Below are positions 7,727 to 16,139 of a stretch of 48,138 nt of DNA, piece after piece. The position numbers and the translations under genes were made by a program. The notes below the pieces were generated by a model that searched no databases, was not told the origin of the DNA, and was given only the letters and a program-made list of their open reading frames with translations. Positions within the stretch are counted from its first letter, which is position 1. Each line of letters opens with the position of its first letter. The DNA lies in NCBI GenBank assembly GCA_937888715.1, contig CALARU010000320.1:1-48138 (forward strand), written 5' to 3'. This DNA comes from an uncultured Planctomycetaceae bacterium (GTDB lineage: Bacteria; Planctomycetota; Planctomycetia; Gemmatales; Gemmataceae).

Positions 7727-9592
7727 ATGCAATTCAATTTGATTCTAATTCTTCTGCTGAATCAATCTGTTTGTTTTCAAAACAATCCGAATAGTTCGTT
7801 CTCCAAACAAAATGTAGATGCAGCAATAAATCGTGGTACTTCTTTTTTAAAAAACACCCAAAAACCTGATGGAACTTGGTCAGACAACGATATTGGCCCT
7901 ACAGCATTAGCAGGAATGGCATTACTAGAATCTGGTATTACACAAGATGACCTAGTTTTGGCAAAAACAATTGCTGCAATAAGAAAAAACGCACGAATAA
8001 CAACCCATACTTATTCAATTGCGTTATGTCTTATATTTTTCGACCGCCTAGGCCAAATTGAAGATATTGCTTTAATCGAATCTTTGGCCATGCGGTTACT
8101 GGCTGGGCAAACCCAATCAGGGGGATGGGGTTATAATTGCCCAGGACCGAACAATGAAGAGTTATTACGACTTGAAACTAACCAAAAAAAATCAGTTGAA
8201 TTAAAAGCTACAAAAACATTTCCTAAATTTAATAGCAAGAAATCATTTGAAGATTTATCACCTGAAGTTGTTCGATCAATCAAAGTAATATATCAGGAAA
8301 AAGCAACCGGTAATAACAACGATGGAGGTTCAGACAATTCAAACACTCAATTTGCAACTTTTGCACTGTGGGTATCAAGAAGACACGGAATCCCAATTAA
8401 TATTGCATTTTCACGAATATTATTAAGATTCCGAGGCACACAAGCTCAAGATGGAGGCTGGGCCTATTCAGGAAGTGGTGGAAACCAGCCTTCCTCTCCC
8501 ACCATGACAGGAGCGGGGCTACTTTGTCTAGGATTAGCCTCAGGCTTTTTTGTAGAAATTGGAACCCAACTAAAACCGTCAGAAAGAATCGACATTAGTA
8601 AGGATGTATTTTTAGGACGAGGGCTTTTCGCTTTGGGAAGTTGCATTGGAAATCCAGCAGGAAAAGGCAAAGAAGGATTAATTGCAAGGCTAGGAGAACA
8701 AGGAGGGCAAAGTTATTATTTCTTATGGTCACTCGAAAGAGCAGCAACAGGGTTAGGCTTAGAATCAATAGGCAGAAAAGACTGGTACTCTTGGGGTGCT
8801 GAGATTCTTTTAGTCAACCAGCTCCCTAATGGCTCCTGGAAAGGTGATTACGCAAGTTATAATGCAGATACATGCTTTGCAATCCTGTTTCTAACAAAAT
8901 CAAATTTTGCAGAAGACTTAACTACGCTTCTTCGGGGAAAAACAAACAACCTTGGGTTGGTCGAGCTTAAAAGTGGCGGAGTTGGAGGCGATGCAATTGC
9001 CAATCTATCAAAACAAGGCGGAATTAAAGTAGCAATTACCGGTGACGGAAAAGGCGCAACTCAAGGAAAAATAACTTACAACAACACTAAAAAAGAAATT
9101 GAGAAAGCTACTAACAAAAAAGACATCCCAGCTCCTCAAGAAAAAGCTTCCCTAACTTTGCTTACAAATGCAAAACCCGAAAAATTTCTAGAAACCCTTG
9201 AGGAATTCAAAAAAGGAAAAGGCGGCGAATTCACCCAAGCTTTATCTGCAGCCATTCCAAACCTGCAAGGCTTCCAACAATTTGAAGCAAGAAAAGCGCT
9301 TGCAGAGAGGTTCGTACGCTTTAACAAGGAAACATTAATAGAATACTTGAATAATGATAATCCTGAGATCCGAGCTGCTGCGATTTCAGCCATCGCCCTA
9401 CGAAACCAAAAAATCGGCATTTCTAATATTGCAGCGGCCTTGGAAGACAATTCAGCATGGGTTCGTAATTCTGCGTATTTATGTTTAAAATCGCTTACAG
9501 GTAAAGATTTTGGTAACCCAAATCTTGTGACGGATCCTGAAAAAACAAAAATTTTGCAACTTTGGAAAACTTACATCAAGGAAAATCCTTAG
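7727..9592 (+). CDS. secreted prenyltransferase/squalene-oxidase-repeat protein with C-terminal HEAT-like repeats
   Basis: 621 residues. A short hydrophobic N-terminus (QFNLILILLLNQSVCF) looks like a signal peptide. The body is an alpha/alpha-toroid of the prenyltransferase/squalene cyclase repeat type, shown by repeated QDGGW-like motifs: PDGTW near residue 46, QSGGWGY near 134, QDGGWAYSG near 240 and PNGSW near 367, with a final ADTCFAILFL helix. No DxDD acid motif of squalene-hopene cyclase is visible, so it is probably not a terpene cyclase. Residues about 410-490 are Gly/Lys-rich linker. From about 500 on there are HEAT-like helical repeats (NPEIRAAAISAIAL, NSAWVRNSAYLCLKS). The likely role is a binding scaffold in the periplasm or at the surface. 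Proteins of this type are frequent in planctomycetes, but their substrate is unknown. The next gene follows after 111 bp on the same strand. Confidence 0.85.
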   Translation: MQFNLILILLLNQSVCFQNNPNSSFSKQNVDAAINRGTSFLKNTQKPDGTWSDNDIGPTALAGMALLESGITQDDLVLAKTIAAIRKNARITTHTYSIALCLIFFDRLGQIEDIALIESLAMRLLAGQTQSGGWGYNCPGPNNEELLRLETNQKKSVELKATKTFPKFNSKKSFEDLSPEVVRSIKVIYQEKATGNNNDGGSDNSNTQFATFALWVSRRHGIPINIAFSRILLRFRGTQAQDGGWAYSGSGGNQPSSPTMTGAGLLCLGLASGFFVEIGTQLKPSERIDISKDVFLGRGLFALGSCIGNPAGKGKEGLIARLGEQGGQSYYFLWSLERAATGLGLESIGRKDWYSWGAEILLVNQLPNGSWKGDYASYNADTCFAILFLTKSNFAEDLTTLLRGKTNNLGLVELKSGGVGGDAIANLSKQGGIKVAITGDGKGATQGKITYNNTKKEIEKATNKKDIPAPQEKASLTLLTNAKPEKFLETLEEFKKGKGGEFTQALSAAIPNLQGFQQFEARKALAERFVRFNKETLIEYLNNDNPEIRAAAISAIALRNQKIGISNIAAALEDNSAWVRNSAYLCLKSLTGKDFGNPNLVTDPEKTKILQLWKTYIKENP

Positions 9593-9703
9593 CAACCAAT
9601 GCCCCGACTAGATCAAATATCGTTATTAATGAATTAAATCAAGAATCATGTCGTTTTTTCAGTAAAATATGACCATACCAAGGATTCTTCAGGCAAACAT
9701 CAA

Positions 9704-11098
9704 ATGTCCAAGGATAAGTTACTATTTGTAACAGGCAAGCTAGCAAGCCCTTCACTCAAGGATTTACTTTCCAGGATGACGGAGTCATTACCATTTGATT
9801 GGGAAATTAACACATTACCAATAAATGTAGCAGCATTGGCAACCATTGAATGGATTAGTTCACATTTAAAAATAACGAACAAACCTGACAAAATAATAAT
9901 CCCTGGCTTATGCAGAGGAGAAGCAAAAATTTTAGAAATTCAAACAGGTATTCCTTGCATAAAAGGCCCCAAAGACCTTCGAGATTTACCTAACTTTCTA
10001 AAGATTGGAAATTTTAATGCGACGAGCCCTGATTATGGAAAATACAGCATCGAAATAATAGCGGAAATAAATCACGCGCCTGATTTATCCTTGGAAGAAA
10101 TCGAAAATACAGCCATTCATTTTATTTCACAGGGTGCGGATATCATTGATCTAGGAATGAATCCTGGCACACCTTGGCTACAAGTTGGGGAATGTGTTAA
10201 AAGACTAAAAAAACTAAATATCAAAGTTTCCATCGATAGTTTTAATCCCGTGGAAGTAGAAAGCGCAGTAAATGCAGGGGCAGACTTGGTTTTAAGTATC
10301 AACGAAGATAATCTTGAAATTGCCAAACATTTAGAATGCGAATTTGTTCTGATACCAAAAGAACCAGGCAAACCAGAAACTTTAAATAAATGTGTTGAAA
10401 AACTACTGAGTTGGAACCGTAAATTTAGAATCGACCCAATTCTTGAACCCATCGGGCTTGGCTTCGCAAAATCATTACTCGGATATTATAAAGCCCGGGA
10501 ACTTTATCCCACGATTCCCATGATGATGGGAATTGGAAATGTAACCGAATTAACAGATTCAGATTCTTCCGGGATCAATGCATTATTAATTGCAATATGC
10601 CAAGAACTTAATATTCAAAGTGTGTTAACTACTTCCGTTATTAACTGGTGCAGAACTTCAGTCAAAGAAATAGATCTTGCTAGGAAACTAATGTTTCATG
10701 CCATCACAAAGCAAGTAATTCCCAAGCGATTAGAACCGGGATTACTATTACTAAGAGATCCCACCGAACGAAGGCATGGAATAGAAACACTAAACCGATT
10801 TAAGTCGGAAATAAAGGACAAGAATTTCCGAATATTTGCCGAAGATGGCTTAATCCACATCATGAATAAAAACATTCATCTAATGGGCCAAGATCCTTAC
10901 AAATTAATTGAGGAAGTAAAAAAAACAGAAGAAATAGATGAATCTCATTCCTTTTATTTAGGATTTGAACTTTGTAAAGCGATGACTGCAATTACACTGG
11001 GAAAAAATTACACTCAGGATCAGGAATTGCAGTGGGGTTTCTTAACACGAGAAGAGACCATCCATCGTAATCCGATGATAGATAAAAAAACTGATTAA
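9704..11098 (+). CDS. dihydropteroate synthase-like protein (DUF6513 type), likely tetrahydromethanopterin synthesis
   Basis: 464 residues. The N-terminal 110 residues (MSKDKLLFVTGKLASPSLKD) match the DUF6513-type domain found in front of dihydropteroate synthase-like proteins. Residues about 110-330 are a TIM-barrel of the DHPS superfamily: ADIIDLGMNPGTP, then VSIDSFNPVEVESAVNAGAD, and PMMMGIGNVTELTDSDSSG. This class differs from the folate enzyme FolP in having the N-terminal domain and a long C-terminal part, and it occurs in methylotrophs and planctomycetes that use tetrahydromethanopterin for C1 transfer. I infer a role in that pathway from the family; the exact reaction is uncertain. 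The next gene, 30 bp downstream, is pabB, which supplies 4-aminobenzoate. No beta-RFAP synthase, mch or fae is present in the window. Confidence 0.85.
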   Translation: MSKDKLLFVTGKLASPSLKDLLSRMTESLPFDWEINTLPINVAALATIEWISSHLKITNKPDKIIIPGLCRGEAKILEIQTGIPCIKGPKDLRDLPNFLKIGNFNATSPDYGKYSIEIIAEINHAPDLSLEEIENTAIHFISQGADIIDLGMNPGTPWLQVGECVKRLKKLNIKVSIDSFNPVEVESAVNAGADLVLSINEDNLEIAKHLECEFVLIPKEPGKPETLNKCVEKLLSWNRKFRIDPILEPIGLGFAKSLLGYYKARELYPTIPMMMGIGNVTELTDSDSSGINALLIAICQELNIQSVLTTSVINWCRTSVKEIDLARKLMFHAITKQVIPKRLEPGLLLLRDPTERRHGIETLNRFKSEIKDKNFRIFAEDGLIHIMNKNIHLMGQDPYKLIEEVKKTEEIDESHSFYLGFELCKAMTAITLGKNYTQDQELQWGFLTREETIHRNPMIDKKTD

Positions 11099-11128
11099 GA
11101 ACTCTACGACCTAAGAAAAGATTGAATA

Positions 11129-12574
11129 GTGATTACACCGTACATCAAAAAAATAAGTATGCCAATAAGCCAAAGCGAGGCTTTTTTAAGATTACAAAAT
11201 CTTCCTGGATTATTGTTCCTTGAAGGAAAAGCCAGTGGCAATGATTATGCTTTTTTAGCTGCAGATCCTTTTAAGGTATTGGAAAAGCAAGCAGACACAA
11301 AACAACACCAACCAAGCGATATATTAAAAACTTTACGAAGCGAATATAGCCGTTGGAAAATTAAACCAACGGATGGAGTCCCTCCATTCCAAGGTGGGAT
11401 CGCAGGGCTATTTGGCTATGGATTATCGAAACAAATAGAAAAGCTACCTTCCGATAGCAAAGCTTTTATCCCATCGCCTGACTTATCAATAGGCTTTTAC
11501 GACTGGGTTCTATCATTTGATTTACGAAAAGAGGAAGTCTGGCTGGTTTCAACAGGTTTTCCTGAAACGACTGAAAATTTACAGACCCTTCGTGCTAAAA
11601 ATCGCGCCGATATGGTTCTTAAACTGCTGGAAACTCCCACAAAAAACCATCTAACTAAATTACCTCAGAAAGAATTAAGCTATAAAGTTCCTGAAAATTT
11701 ATTCAGGTTATTTGATGACGAGCATTTTTATTGTGACAATTCCGCGATTGACTACATGAAAAGCGTTGAAAAAAGTATTGAGTACATAAATGCAGGAGAT
11801 TCTTTTCAGATCAATTTATCACAAAGGTTCTGGCATCCAAAATTTTGCGATGACCAATTGCTTTACGAATTACTTTCGAAAACATCCCCTGCCCCATTTT
11901 CATGTTATCTAACTACTTCGATGGGCAATATTTTAAGCGCATCTCCTGAAAGATTTCTAACCCTCCAAAATAACAAAGTAATAACAAGTCCAATTAAAGG
12001 AACGCGGCCTCGAGGAAAAACAGAAAAAGAAGATATCGAGATGGCTAACTCGCTACTAAATAGCCCAAAAGATAGAGCTGAAAATGTAATGATTGTAGAT
12101 TTGCTCAGAAATGATCTGGGGCGAGTTTGCTCATTCGGAAGCATTCAAGTAGAAGAACTTTGCAAACTTGAAACTTTTTCCAATGTACACCATTTAGTCT
12201 CCAAAGTTACGGGCAACCTAAAGCCGGAGCATGACGCCTTAGATTTATTGCTTTCATGTTTTCCAGGAGGATCTGTTACAGGAGCCCCGAAGATACGATC
12301 GATGGAAATAATCTCCGAGTTAGAAACATCACCCCGGGGGATTTATTGCGGCAGCGCAGGGTATCTTGGTTTTGACGGATCCATGGACACAAACATTTTG
12401 ATACGAAGTATATTTTCATCAGAAAAATGGCTACAGTTTGGAGCGGGAGGCGGGATTGTTGCAGATTCGAATCCTAACGATGAATACCTTGAAACTTTAA
12501 ACAAGGCCTCAGGGATTATACAAACTATTCGCTCTCATCCAGACTCTATAAATTTGATTCAATTAAAGCGCTAG
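11129..12574 (+). CDS. pabB: aminodeoxychorismate synthase component I
   Basis: 481 residues, chorismate-binding family. It converts chorismate and ammonia to 4-amino-4-deoxychorismate, the precursor of 4-aminobenzoate. The C-terminal catalytic domain has PIKGTRPRG; the Lys in PIKGT is typical of PabB, whereas TrpE has Ala there. It also has DLLRNDLGRV, then FPGGSVTGAPKIRSMEII, and a closing FGAGGGIVADSNPNDEY. The N-terminal domain is complete. The start is a GTG at 11129; the next ATG (11159) would cut off the PYIKKI strand that PabB proteins usually have. It follows the DHPS-like gene by 30 bp and is probably in the same operon. No pabA (glutaminase) or pabC is adjacent. The last 29 bp overlap the convergent oxidoreductase gene. 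Confidence 0.93.
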   Translation: MITPYIKKISMPISQSEAFLRLQNLPGLLFLEGKASGNDYAFLAADPFKVLEKQADTKQHQPSDILKTLRSEYSRWKIKPTDGVPPFQGGIAGLFGYGLSKQIEKLPSDSKAFIPSPDLSIGFYDWVLSFDLRKEEVWLVSTGFPETTENLQTLRAKNRADMVLKLLETPTKNHLTKLPQKELSYKVPENLFRLFDDEHFYCDNSAIDYMKSVEKSIEYINAGDSFQINLSQRFWHPKFCDDQLLYELLSKTSPAPFSCYLTTSMGNILSASPERFLTLQNNKVITSPIKGTRPRGKTEKEDIEMANSLLNSPKDRAENVMIVDLLRNDLGRVCSFGSIQVEELCKLETFSNVHHLVSKVTGNLKPEHDALDLLLSCFPGGSVTGAPKIRSMEIISELETSPRGIYCGSAGYLGFDGSMDTNILIRSIFSSEKWLQFGAGGGIVADSNPNDEYLETLNKASGIIQTIRSHPDSINLIQLKR

Positions 12575-13676
12575 GATTTATTGCTTGGTGCGTTGAAGCT
12601 GAAATCATAACCGCTTCGCACAAAGCAATAGTTAAAAGGTTATCATCACCACTGATTTCGGGCTCGCTCCCCAATTCGACCGCACGCAACAATTGAGCCA
12701 TTGTGCCAACAAAAGCATCGGGAAACCAAACTTCATTCCATGCTGGTGAATGCCATTTACCATTGTCACCAACAGTGGTGAACTCCAAGGTACTTGGAAT
12801 TTTTTCCGGATATTTAGGCCAACCGATGGTACCTTTTGCCATACCAAGAGTTCCTTCAATGCGCCAACGAATATAAATATCCTCGCCCGCACCTTCCTTG
12901 GCAGGCCCCGCCCATACATCATCCCAAGAAGAAGCACGTGCTCCGGAATCGTATTCGAGGATGTATAAATTAACACCATCGGTATGCGAAAATTTAGTTC
13001 TTGGGTCTTTGGTAGTACTAGCAAAAACGCGGTTTGGGTTCCCCAACCAATAGCGAAAAGTATCTAAATGATGAATGCTCATGATAAAAGTTGAAAGCGA
13101 TTTTAAACCTTGGGCCCAAGGCATCCAATGCGGAATAGCTCGCATTTCAATGGTAGCCAGAACGATATCTCCAAGTTTTCCTGAATTTAAAAGAGATTTA
13201 GCAACCCTTACCGATTGATCAAAACGCATATTTTGATTCACTGCAAGAGCGACCGACTTTTGTTTGCACGCATTAACCAATTTTTTTGCAGTAAGCAAAT
13301 CCATGGCAAGAGGTTTCTGGGCTAAAATTCCTCGCAATTTTTTAGATTGCTCAAGGGCCTTCAGTATAATTTCTGGTTGAGCTTCCGGCGGAACAGCAAT
13401 ATCTAAAATATCAAAGTCACCATACTCAAGCATTTCATCAATCGAATCAAACACGACAGGGATATTATGATTTAAAGCCACCTCTTTTGCTTTATCTTTA
13501 GATCTTGAAGAGATGCAAGAGACATGGAATCCCGCACTTTTATATGCAGGGATCTGGCAATCTTTCATAATAAAACCAGATCCTATACATCCTATCTTGA
13601 AATCTTTTTTCACTGGAAGAATTGGAAGTCTTGAATCTACAAGATGCTTGATGAAGTTATCCAAATTTGGTTCCAA
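12546..13676 (-). CDS. Gfo/Idh/MocA-family NAD(P)-dependent oxidoreductase
   Basis: 376 residues. The N-terminal Rossmann fold has IGCIGSGFIMKDCQIPAYKSAGF and CISSRSKDKAKEVA. The usual EKP motif is AQKPLAMD here. The C-terminal alpha/beta domain includes the putative catalytic region SIHHLDTFRYWLG. Substrates of this family are mostly sugars and inositols; nothing here identifies which. The open frame has no suitable ATG: the first lies beyond the Rossmann loop. The likely start is a TTG at 13676, four bases after the ispH stop, which suggests translational coupling to ispH. The gene overlaps the 3' end of pabB on the other strand by 29 bp. The family is much expanded in planctomycetes. There is no functional link to isoprenoid synthesis that I can see. 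Confidence 0.88.
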   Translation of the reverse strand: MEPNLDNFIKHLVDSRLPILPVKKDFKIGCIGSGFIMKDCQIPAYKSAGFHVSCISSRSKDKAKEVALNHNIPVVFDSIDEMLEYGDFDILDIAVPPEAQPEIILKALEQSKKLRGILAQKPLAMDLLTAKKLVNACKQKSVALAVNQNMRFDQSVRVAKSLLNSGKLGDIVLATIEMRAIPHWMPWAQGLKSLSTFIMSIHHLDTFRYWLGNPNRVFASTTKDPRTKFSHTDGVNLYILEYDSGARASSWDDVWAGPAKEGAGEDIYIRWRIEGTLGMAKGTIGWPKYPEKIPSTLEFTTVGDNGKWHSPAWNEVWFPDAFVGTMAQLLRAVELGSEPEISGDDNLLTIALCEAVMISASTHQAINPSALIESNL

Positions 13677-13680
13677 TCAA

Positions 13681-14622
13681 TTACGAAACAGAATTGGAAA
13701 TAACTCTCAACTCTCTAGGCAAGGGAAACTGAACATGTTCTTCCCGGATAATTCTGTTTTCAACTTGGGCATTATAATTAATTCTGAGCCATTCAACACA
13801 TTCTTCAACAACATCTTCAGGGGCACTGGCACCAGCAGTAATTAAAACAATTTCAGTATTAACCAGCCATTCGGGATTAATCTCTTTGACAGAATCAATC
13901 AAATAAGCAGGTTTACCCAAGGATATTGCAAGTTCTGAAAGACGCATACTATTAGAGCTGTTTTGACTTCCAAGAACTAAAACAAGATCAACTTCAGGAA
14001 CAAGTTCCTTAACTGCTTCCTGCCGATTCTGAGTTGCATAACAAATATCATCCTTAGATGGCCCGATGATATTTGGGAATTTTTTCTTCAATACCTCAAT
14101 GATAACCTGTGCTTCATCAACGCTTAAAGTTGTTTGAGTCAAAAACGCAACCTTAGTATCTTTAGGAAGAACCAAATTGTTTGCACTTTGAACATCTTCC
14201 ACCAGAACAATACTTCCGGGAGCTTCACCCATCGTGCCTAGTACTTCGTCGTGCCCTTCATGGCCAATCAAAATAATGGTGTAGCCTTCACTTGCAAATT
14301 TTACAGCTTCTTTATGAACCTTGGTCACAAGCGGGCAAGTGGCATCAATCGCGCGTAGATTTCGTTTTTGAGAGTCCAACCTGATAGTCGGGGAGACGCC
14401 ATGCGCACTGTATAAAACAGTTGAGCCTTCAGGAATATCATCAATTTTATCAACGAAGACGACTCCTTTTTTACTGAAGCGGTCGACAACGGGTCTATTG
14501 TGAACAATTTCATGATAAACATAAAGAGGCGAGCCAAATTTTGCCAAGGCTTTTTCTAGGCTTTCGATAGCCATGTTAACACCAGCGCAGAAACCTCTTG
14601 GATTTGCAAGAATCACTTTCAT
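13681..14622 (-). CDS. ispH: 4-hydroxy-3-methylbut-2-enyl diphosphate reductase
   Basis: 313 residues, complete LytB/IspH protein. It is the last enzyme of the MEP pathway, reducing HMBPP to IPP and DMAPP with a 4Fe-4S cluster. The conserved cluster cysteines are in PRGFCAGV (residue 12), DATCPLVTKVHKEA, and DDICYATQNRQEAV. Also present are the substrate-binding EIVHN (His) and YSAHGVS (His) motifs, and SSNSMRL. A GGAGG about 10 nt upstream supports the ATG at 14622. The terminator of the upstream gene (14687-14718) separates it from that gene, so ispH should have its own promoter between 14623 and 14686. The oxidoreductase follows at once and is probably co-transcribed. Confidence 0.97.
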   Translation of the reverse strand: MKVILANPRGFCAGVNMAIESLEKALAKFGSPLYVYHEIVHNRPVVDRFSKKGVVFVDKIDDIPEGSTVLYSAHGVSPTIRLDSQKRNLRAIDATCPLVTKVHKEAVKFASEGYTIILIGHEGHDEVLGTMGEAPGSIVLVEDVQSANNLVLPKDTKVAFLTQTTLSVDEAQVIIEVLKKKFPNIIGPSKDDICYATQNRQEAVKELVPEVDLVLVLGSQNSSNSMRLSELAISLGKPAYLIDSVKEINPEWLVNTEIVLITAGASAPEDVVEECVEWLRINYNAQVENRIIREEHVQFPLPRELRVISNSVS

Positions 14623-14686
14623 TCAGGTATCTCCTCCCTGTATAGATCATGCCATGATACCAAATTATTGTAGCAGGGTAACCAAC

Positions 14687-14718
14687 AAAAAAGCCGCGAC
14701 TGGAGAACCAATCACGGC
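14687..14718 (-). terminator. intrinsic terminator of the small Cys-protein gene
   Basis: On the minus strand there is an 11-bp stem with two mismatches (arms 14693-14703 and 14708-14718) around a 4-base loop. A run of six T follows (14687-14692). It lies 25 bp past the stop of the upstream gene. Confidence 0.75.
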
Positions 14719-14743
14719 AAAATAAATCACAAGAACATGAAAA

Positions 14744-15073
14744 TCAGTCGTACTTAACGCCATCTTTTGCTGGAACAATCCACTTCTTTCCATCTTTTTC
14801 AAGCACAACGCCTTTTACTGAACCTTTAGCTGGCCCGTTGCAAACCGTATCATGATAAGGTTCGGCTTTGCCATTATCTTTAAAGTAATAAATCACTTCT
14901 TTGCCTTTTTCTGAAACCTTGATGGCATGACCACAATCTGCAGTTTCATTTAAAGCACACTTAGAACAATTAATTTCACCTTTAAGAGTGATTTCTTTAG
15001 CAGGCTTATCGGCAGCAGAAACCAATCCGACTAAAAACAATAACCCAAAAGCAGAAAGAACAAGATTTTTCAT
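14744..15073 (-). CDS. small secreted Cys-containing protein (DUF6370-like)
   Basis: 109 residues. A clear signal peptide (MKNLVLSAFGLLFLVGLVSAAD) is followed by about 88 residues with the pattern GEINCSKCALNETADCGHAIKV, then YYFKDN and DTVCNGPAKGSVKGVV. The CxxC and two further Cys could bind metal or form disulfides. It resembles short planctomycete proteins of the DUF6370 type; I am moderately sure of that name and know no function. The ATG at 15073 has GGAG seven bases upstream; the longer frame to 15109 has no such site and would hide the signal peptide. It forms its own unit, ending in a terminator. Confidence 0.85.
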   Translation of the reverse strand: MKNLVLSAFGLLFLVGLVSAADKPAKEITLKGEINCSKCALNETADCGHAIKVSEKGKEVIYYFKDNGKAEPYHDTVCNGPAKGSVKGVVLEKDGKKWIVPAKDGVKYD

Positions 15074-15176
15074 AACTTTCTCCAAATGAAAATAGGAAAC
15101 AATTGTCAATTATACCATTTAATATTTTTATTCCACCTCAAAGTTTCAAACAAATGACAATTAACCCCTAGAAGTG

Positions 15177-15204
15177 TTGACATCTTAGAAATCAGCCCTA
15201 TTAT
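15177..15204 (+). promoter_or_regulatory. candidate sigma70-type promoter of the arg operon
   Basis: A perfect TTGACA (-35, 15177-15182) and TATTAT (-10, 15199-15204, five of six consensus bases) are separated by 16 bp. The predicted transcript would start near 15211, giving a leader of about 23 nt before the argB ATG. No Arg box could be recognised by eye. Confidence 0.6.
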
Positions 15205-15233
15205 TACCATTTATTACTTAGGTTTTAATAAAA

Positions 15234-16106
15234 ATGAATGCACTACATAAAGCTGAGGCATTGGTAGAGGCTCTGGATTATTTCAGGGCCTTTAGAAAAA
15301 AAATTGTGGTGGTTAAATTAGGCGGAAGCATCATGGATGATTCAAGCTGCCTAACCAGCACTCTGGCAGACTTGGTTCTAATGGAAACAGCTGGCATGCT
15401 CCCAGTTTTGGTTCATGGTGGTGGCAAAGCAATCGACCAAGCTATGGCCAAGCAAGGCCTTCAACCAAAAAAAATTGCAGGTCGTAGAATTACTGATGAC
15501 GATACTCTTGCTATTGTAAGGGACGTTCTTACCAATGAAACCAATGCTGATATAGTTAGACGAATCAGAAATCTTGGGGGCCGAGCTATCCCTCTTCATA
15601 CCGGCGCAATGCAGGTACTGTGGGGCAAAAAATGGTTGTTACCCACTGAAAACGGCTTTACAGATCTTGGGCATGTTGGAATCGTAGACAAAGTAGACAA
15701 CAATCTTATTTCAGATTTTATAAGCGCCGGGGTGATTCCAGTCATTCCCTCCTTGGCAATTGATGATAAAAACTCATGGCTTAACGTCAATGCTGACACT
15801 GCGGCTTGCGCTGTTGCAATGAGTTTAAAAGCTGAAAAACTTGTTTTCCTTTCTGATACCCCAGGAATACTTCGAGATCGCAAAGACCCTTCATCTTTGA
15901 TTACCAGTCTTAATCAAAAAGACTGCCAGGAATTAATCAAGCAAGGGATAATCGACTCCGGCATGATCCCAAAGGTTGAAGCTTGCCTTGATAGTTTGCA
16001 AAAAGGTGTTGGTAAAACCCACATGATTGATGGCAGGCAAAAGCATTCATTACTACTTGAAATATTTACCAAACAAGGCACCGGTACAGAGATTACACTT
16101 AATTAG
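15234..16106 (+). CDS. argB: acetylglutamate kinase
   Basis: 290 residues, amino-acid kinase family. It phosphorylates N-acetylglutamate in the second step of arginine synthesis. The N-terminal motif VVVKLGGSIMDD holds the catalytic Lys and the Gly-rich loop. HGGGKAID, GRRITDDDTL, and LNVNADTAACAVAM (the NADTAA-type substrate and nucleotide motif) follow, with FLSDTPGILRD and SGMIPKVEACLDSL near the end. The N-terminal helix (MNALHKAEALVEALDYFRAF) is of the kind seen in hexameric, arginine-inhibited enzymes, so feedback inhibition is plausible. It is the first gene of argB-argD-argF-rph, behind a good promoter. Confidence 0.97.
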   Translation: MNALHKAEALVEALDYFRAFRKKIVVVKLGGSIMDDSSCLTSTLADLVLMETAGMLPVLVHGGGKAIDQAMAKQGLQPKKIAGRRITDDDTLAIVRDVLTNETNADIVRRIRNLGGRAIPLHTGAMQVLWGKKWLLPTENGFTDLGHVGIVDKVDNNLISDFISAGVIPVIPSLAIDDKNSWLNVNADTAACAVAMSLKAEKLVFLSDTPGILRDRKDPSSLITSLNQKDCQELIKQGIIDSGMIPKVEACLDSLQKGVGKTHMIDGRQKHSLLLEIFTKQGTGTEITLN

Positions 16107-16139
16107 TGTATAATTAACTTTTAAAGAAAAGGACTACTG

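Noticed and set aside
7727..9592. Squalene-hopene cyclase
   Set aside because: The toroid repeats are present but no DxDD motif is seen and the C-terminus is HEAT-like instead.
9704..11098. Ordinary folate dihydropteroate synthase (folP)
   Set aside because: The N-terminal DUF6513-type domain, the greater length and the MMGIGNVTELTD motif fit the methanopterin-linked DHPS-like group better.
11129..12574. Anthranilate synthase component I (trpE)
   Set aside because: The PIKGT motif with Lys is the PabB form; TrpE has Ala at that place, and there are no trp genes nearby.
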